Shown here piece by piece: positions 61,991 to 64,000 of a stretch of 64,000 nt of DNA. Origin of the DNA: Giardia muris (lineage: Eukaryota > Fornicata > Diplomonadida > Hexamitidae); contig CM016928.1 of assembly GCA_006247105.1 (NCBI GenBank), forward strand, positions 186,001-250,000. Reading direction: 5' to 3'. The translations under genes and the position numbers were made by a program. A model generated the notes under the pieces. That model ran no database searches and was not told the DNA's origin. It saw only the letters and a list, made by a program, of their open reading frames with translations. Positions within the stretch are counted from its first letter, which is position 1; each line of letters begins with the position of its first letter.

Positions 61991-63133
61991 ATGCATCCCG
62001 TCAACTATCTCCCAGGTCCAGCGACGGTCAGAGAAAATGTCCGCTTTGCGCGCGCACAGGAGCCCCCGGGGATAGAGGTCTATGGAGAGGCCGTCCGTAA
62101 GCTCAAGCACTTGGTTGGGACGGAACACGAGCTACACATCTTATGTGGAGAAGGGATGGTGGCTCTTGATGCGGCTGTCTGCTCGCTGGTCGAGCCTGGG
62201 GACGACGTTCTAGTGATCACCAATGGTGTCTTTGGTTCCTGGTTTGAGGATCTTGTAGCAAGACATCGAGGTATTCCGACCGTTTTGGCATGCCCTTGGG
62301 AACGGCCAGTCTCCCCTGCCACCCTTGACGCGTTCCTCCGACAGACGGAGAAGTCCTTCAAGGTTGCTACTCTAGTTCACTGCGATACTCCGACTGGCGT
62401 CCTTAATGACGTCCGCAGTCTCGTCTCGTTACTCATGCGCCGCGGAATCCTCACGATAGTTGACAGCGTCTCCGCCGCCTTCGCGACGCCCCTTGAGATG
62501 GATGCCTGGGGGATTGACGTTCTCCTTCTTGGTTCTCAGAAGGTACTCTCATGCCCGACGGGACTAGCGATGGTTGCCGTCAGTGCAAGGGCATGGGCGG
62601 CGATTGAGACGCGCAACACTCCGATCGCGGGCTACTATACGAATCTGCTCCTCTTCAAGGGATGTGTTGAAACTGGGAAGTTCCCCTACGCCCTCCCGAA
62701 CTCTGAGCTCGCAGGACTATTAGCTGCCATCAACAATATCATCCAGGAGACTCCCGAGGCCTTACAAAAACGTCACAGGACCATCGCCGCTGCGGTCCGT
62801 ACTGGACTCCAAGAAAGCGGATTGCGCTTATTCTTAGATGATGGGTACAGTCCGACTGTCACCGCGTTCCGTATTCCAGAAGGCGTTACAGCCCGTGAGA
62901 TTGTCGCAGACATGCAGAAGCTTTTCAATATCACGATAACGTGCGGTCTCGATTCTGTCACAGACACAGTCATTCGCCTTGGGCATTTGGGCGAAAACGC
63001 CCGTGTAGAGACGACTCTCTTTGTCCTCAAGGCTCTAGGAGCCGTTTTTTCACGCCGAGGAGTCCCTCTTCGAAAGGATCCTGGAGAGGTCTTCTTCCGA
63101 GAGTATTGCAAGATTGTTGGGATCAACTCATGA
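61991..63133 (+). CDS. Class V (AGXT/serine-pyruvate type) PLP aminotransferase
   Basis: 380 residues from the ATG at 61991. The fold type I class V pattern is complete: N-terminal NYLPGPATV, GEGMVALDAAV, HCDTPTGVLND, the PLP-phosphate/pyridine region VDSVSAAFATPLEMDAWGIDVLLLGSQK (D158; Schiff-base Lys K184), then SCPTGLAMVAVS. Relatives are alanine-glyoxylate, serine-pyruvate, purine-catabolic ureidoglycine or aminoethylphosphonate transaminases, and the exact amino donor cannot be read from the sequence. There is no targeting peptide. Such enzymes are not part of the textbook Giardia set known to me, so a bacterial origin is a reasonable hypothesis. The gene converges on its neighbour with a 2-bp gap. 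Confidence 0.82.
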   Translation: MHPVNYLPGPATVRENVRFARAQEPPGIEVYGEAVRKLKHLVGTEHELHILCGEGMVALDAAVCSLVEPGDDVLVITNGVFGSWFEDLVARHRGIPTVLACPWERPVSPATLDAFLRQTEKSFKVATLVHCDTPTGVLNDVRSLVSLLMRRGILTIVDSVSAAFATPLEMDAWGIDVLLLGSQKVLSCPTGLAMVAVSARAWAAIETRNTPIAGYYTNLLLFKGCVETGKFPYALPNSELAGLLAAINNIIQETPEALQKRHRTIAAAVRTGLQESGLRLFLDDGYSPTVTAFRIPEGVTAREIVADMQKLFNITITCGLDSVTDTVIRLGHLGENARVETTLFVLKALGAVFSRRGVPLRKDPGEVFFREYCKIVGINS

Positions 63134-63135
63134 CC

Positions 63136-64000
63136 TCAGATCCCCGTGGGCGTGGTATTCGAGTCTGTCGCGACCAGAGATGTCCGGAGATTGCGTTCGG
63201 AGCCTCTTTTCCAGCTTCTACACGGTATGGCATGGAGTACCCCTAGCTCTATGGACGTCGGGTCCATATCGTCTAGTAAAGAGGTGTAGTTCTGCTCCAC
63301 GAGGTACTCCGGCTCGCTGGATTGCTTAGAGGAAGTCATCGATGATGGCCCTGGCCGAAAGGAACGTCCGGAGACATGAATCGGTGTCTTTCTGATGACA
63401 TCTCGTCCCCGAGCCTCACGTATGGCCTTGGTAAGCGTCACGGTATTTCTGGCGGCCGTTTTGGTCGGCCGCGTGGACCTCGAAGTTGCACGATCATTTA
63501 ACGAGACTGATCTAGACACTCCATCCACATCCCGTAGTGTTCGTGAGTGCGGTCGGGATTCAGACTCAGTATGTGGCTCCCTAGCGGACGAGAAGAGGTC
63601 CATGAGTTGTTGTCGCATCTCATCACTACCAAGTGTTGGTGCACGCGTACTCATTGAGGTCGCTTCTGATGCCAGGCCACTTCCAGGCTTGGGCTGTGAG
63701 AGGGTTGAAGAGGATGGGACTCCAACCCCATAGGAACTGGAGATACATTGCGGGTCATAGACGGAAAGGCGTAAGCCATCGACCCCGGTTGGCGTGAAAA
63801 AGATGCTTCGAATGCATGGGATTTCCGGCTTATCGTCCATATGATTGACTCCTCGTATGGTGGATAAGAGCGGGGCTGTGTGAGCGCCACTGAAAGATAC
63901 TCGATCTGTAGCTGTTTCTGCTCTTCTAGGTGGTGGTTCTGTCAAAAAGGTATCAGTTACCTCACCTCCAGAAAGTCGAAGATCGAGCGTGCTTGTGGTT
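63136..64000 (-). CDS. Hypothetical Ser/Thr/Arg-rich protein (5' partial)
   Basis: The frame is open to the window edge, so the start lies outside. The visible 287 residues are Ser/Thr/Pro/Arg-rich and largely disordered. A conserved-looking segment reads PCIRSIFFTPTGVDGLRLSVYDPQC. No family is recognised. No in-frame ATG precedes the central part (the first is at about 63840), which supports the view that the gene continues upstream. It converges on the aminotransferase gene with two bases between the stop codons. Confidence 0.6.
   Translation of the reverse strand, partial: TTSTLDLRLSGGEVTDTFLTEPPPRRAETATDRVSFSGAHTAPLLSTIRGVNHMDDKPEIPCIRSIFFTPTGVDGLRLSVYDPQCISSSYGVGVPSSSTLSQPKPGSGLASEATSMSTRAPTLGSDEMRQQLMDLFSSAREPHTESESRPHSRTLRDVDGVSRSVSLNDRATSRSTRPTKTAARNTVTLTKAIREARGRDVIRKTPIHVSGRSFRPGPSSMTSSKQSSEPEYLVEQNYTSLLDDMDPTSIELGVLHAIPCRSWKRGSERNLRTSLVATDSNTTPTGI

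Noticed and set aside
1..64000. CRISPR arrays, tRNA or rRNA genes, transposons
   Set aside because: No regular spaced repeats, no convincing tRNA cloverleaf in the intergenic gaps, no rRNA and no transposase or reverse-transcriptase motifs. The inverted repeat arms lack terminal repeats or target-site duplication.

Overview
The window reads as a gene-dense, almost intron-free eukaryotic nuclear segment of the Giardia (diplomonad) type. I infer this from four things. Start codons sit directly behind short A/T-rich initiators (for example TCAAAAATG or TTTAAAATG). Intergenic gaps are only a few bases long. AGTRAAY poly(A) signals overlap the stop codons or even the next start (1916-1922, 9154-9160, 42371-42377, 51830-51836). 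There is also a NEK kinase/ankyrin gene cluster. The moderate GC content and the absence of classical VSP genes make Giardia muris my best guess, but I cannot prove the species from sequence alone.

Layout. 1-18.5 kb: housekeeping genes, namely the 3' part of the EFL1 ribosome-assembly GTPase, an FG-repeat nucleoporin, a Ulp1-type SUMO protease, a secreted S9 peptidase, condensin CAP-H, a GH5 endoglycoceramidase-like enzyme, Rab2 and Rad50, with several unrecognised proteins. 18.6-29.4 kb: the unusual part. A 3,028-bp inverted repeat (18627-21654 and 26353-29380, every position satisfying left+right=48007) flanks a 4,698-bp unique spacer. Each arm carries a complete 2-Cys peroxiredoxin gene, the 3' end of a TFIIIC-like gene (intact only on the right) and the ankyrin-encoding 5' part of a gene that reads into the spacer. 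In the spacer the two copies diverge, the left into coiled coil-ankyrin-NEK kinase and the right into coiled coil-RING. The spacer also holds a NEK pseudokinase with ankyrin repeats. The ankyrin genes are broken by a stop and by frameshifts that both arms share.

29-53.9 kb: dense housekeeping and cytoskeletal genes. These include TFIIIC tau131-like, a SPEF1/SPATA4-type CH-domain protein, two tandem PP4/PP6-like phosphatases, an ALG1-like glycosyltransferase, a giant sequon-rich type I membrane protein, a second Rab2-like GTPase, coiled-coil proteins, a PAK kinase with two CRIB motifs and a UBE2J/Ubc6-type E2. 53.9-54.4 kb: the one long intergenic gap outside the repeat encodes a recognisable nuclear RNase P RNA (CR-I/CR-V pseudoknot P4, P1, P3, P8, P10/11). 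54.4-64 kb: a lipase-like protein that has lost its catalytic serine, a small multi-span membrane protein, a large MIF4G-domain (eIF4G-like) protein, an Ase1/PRC1/MAP65 microtubule bundler, a class V aminotransferase and a partial unknown gene.

Functionally the window is mostly unlinked core genes. Neighbours share promoters as small as 7-17 bp when divergent and share or abut stop codons when convergent. The inverted repeat with its ankyrin-kinase/RING modules is the most dynamic locus and the most likely to hold something new.
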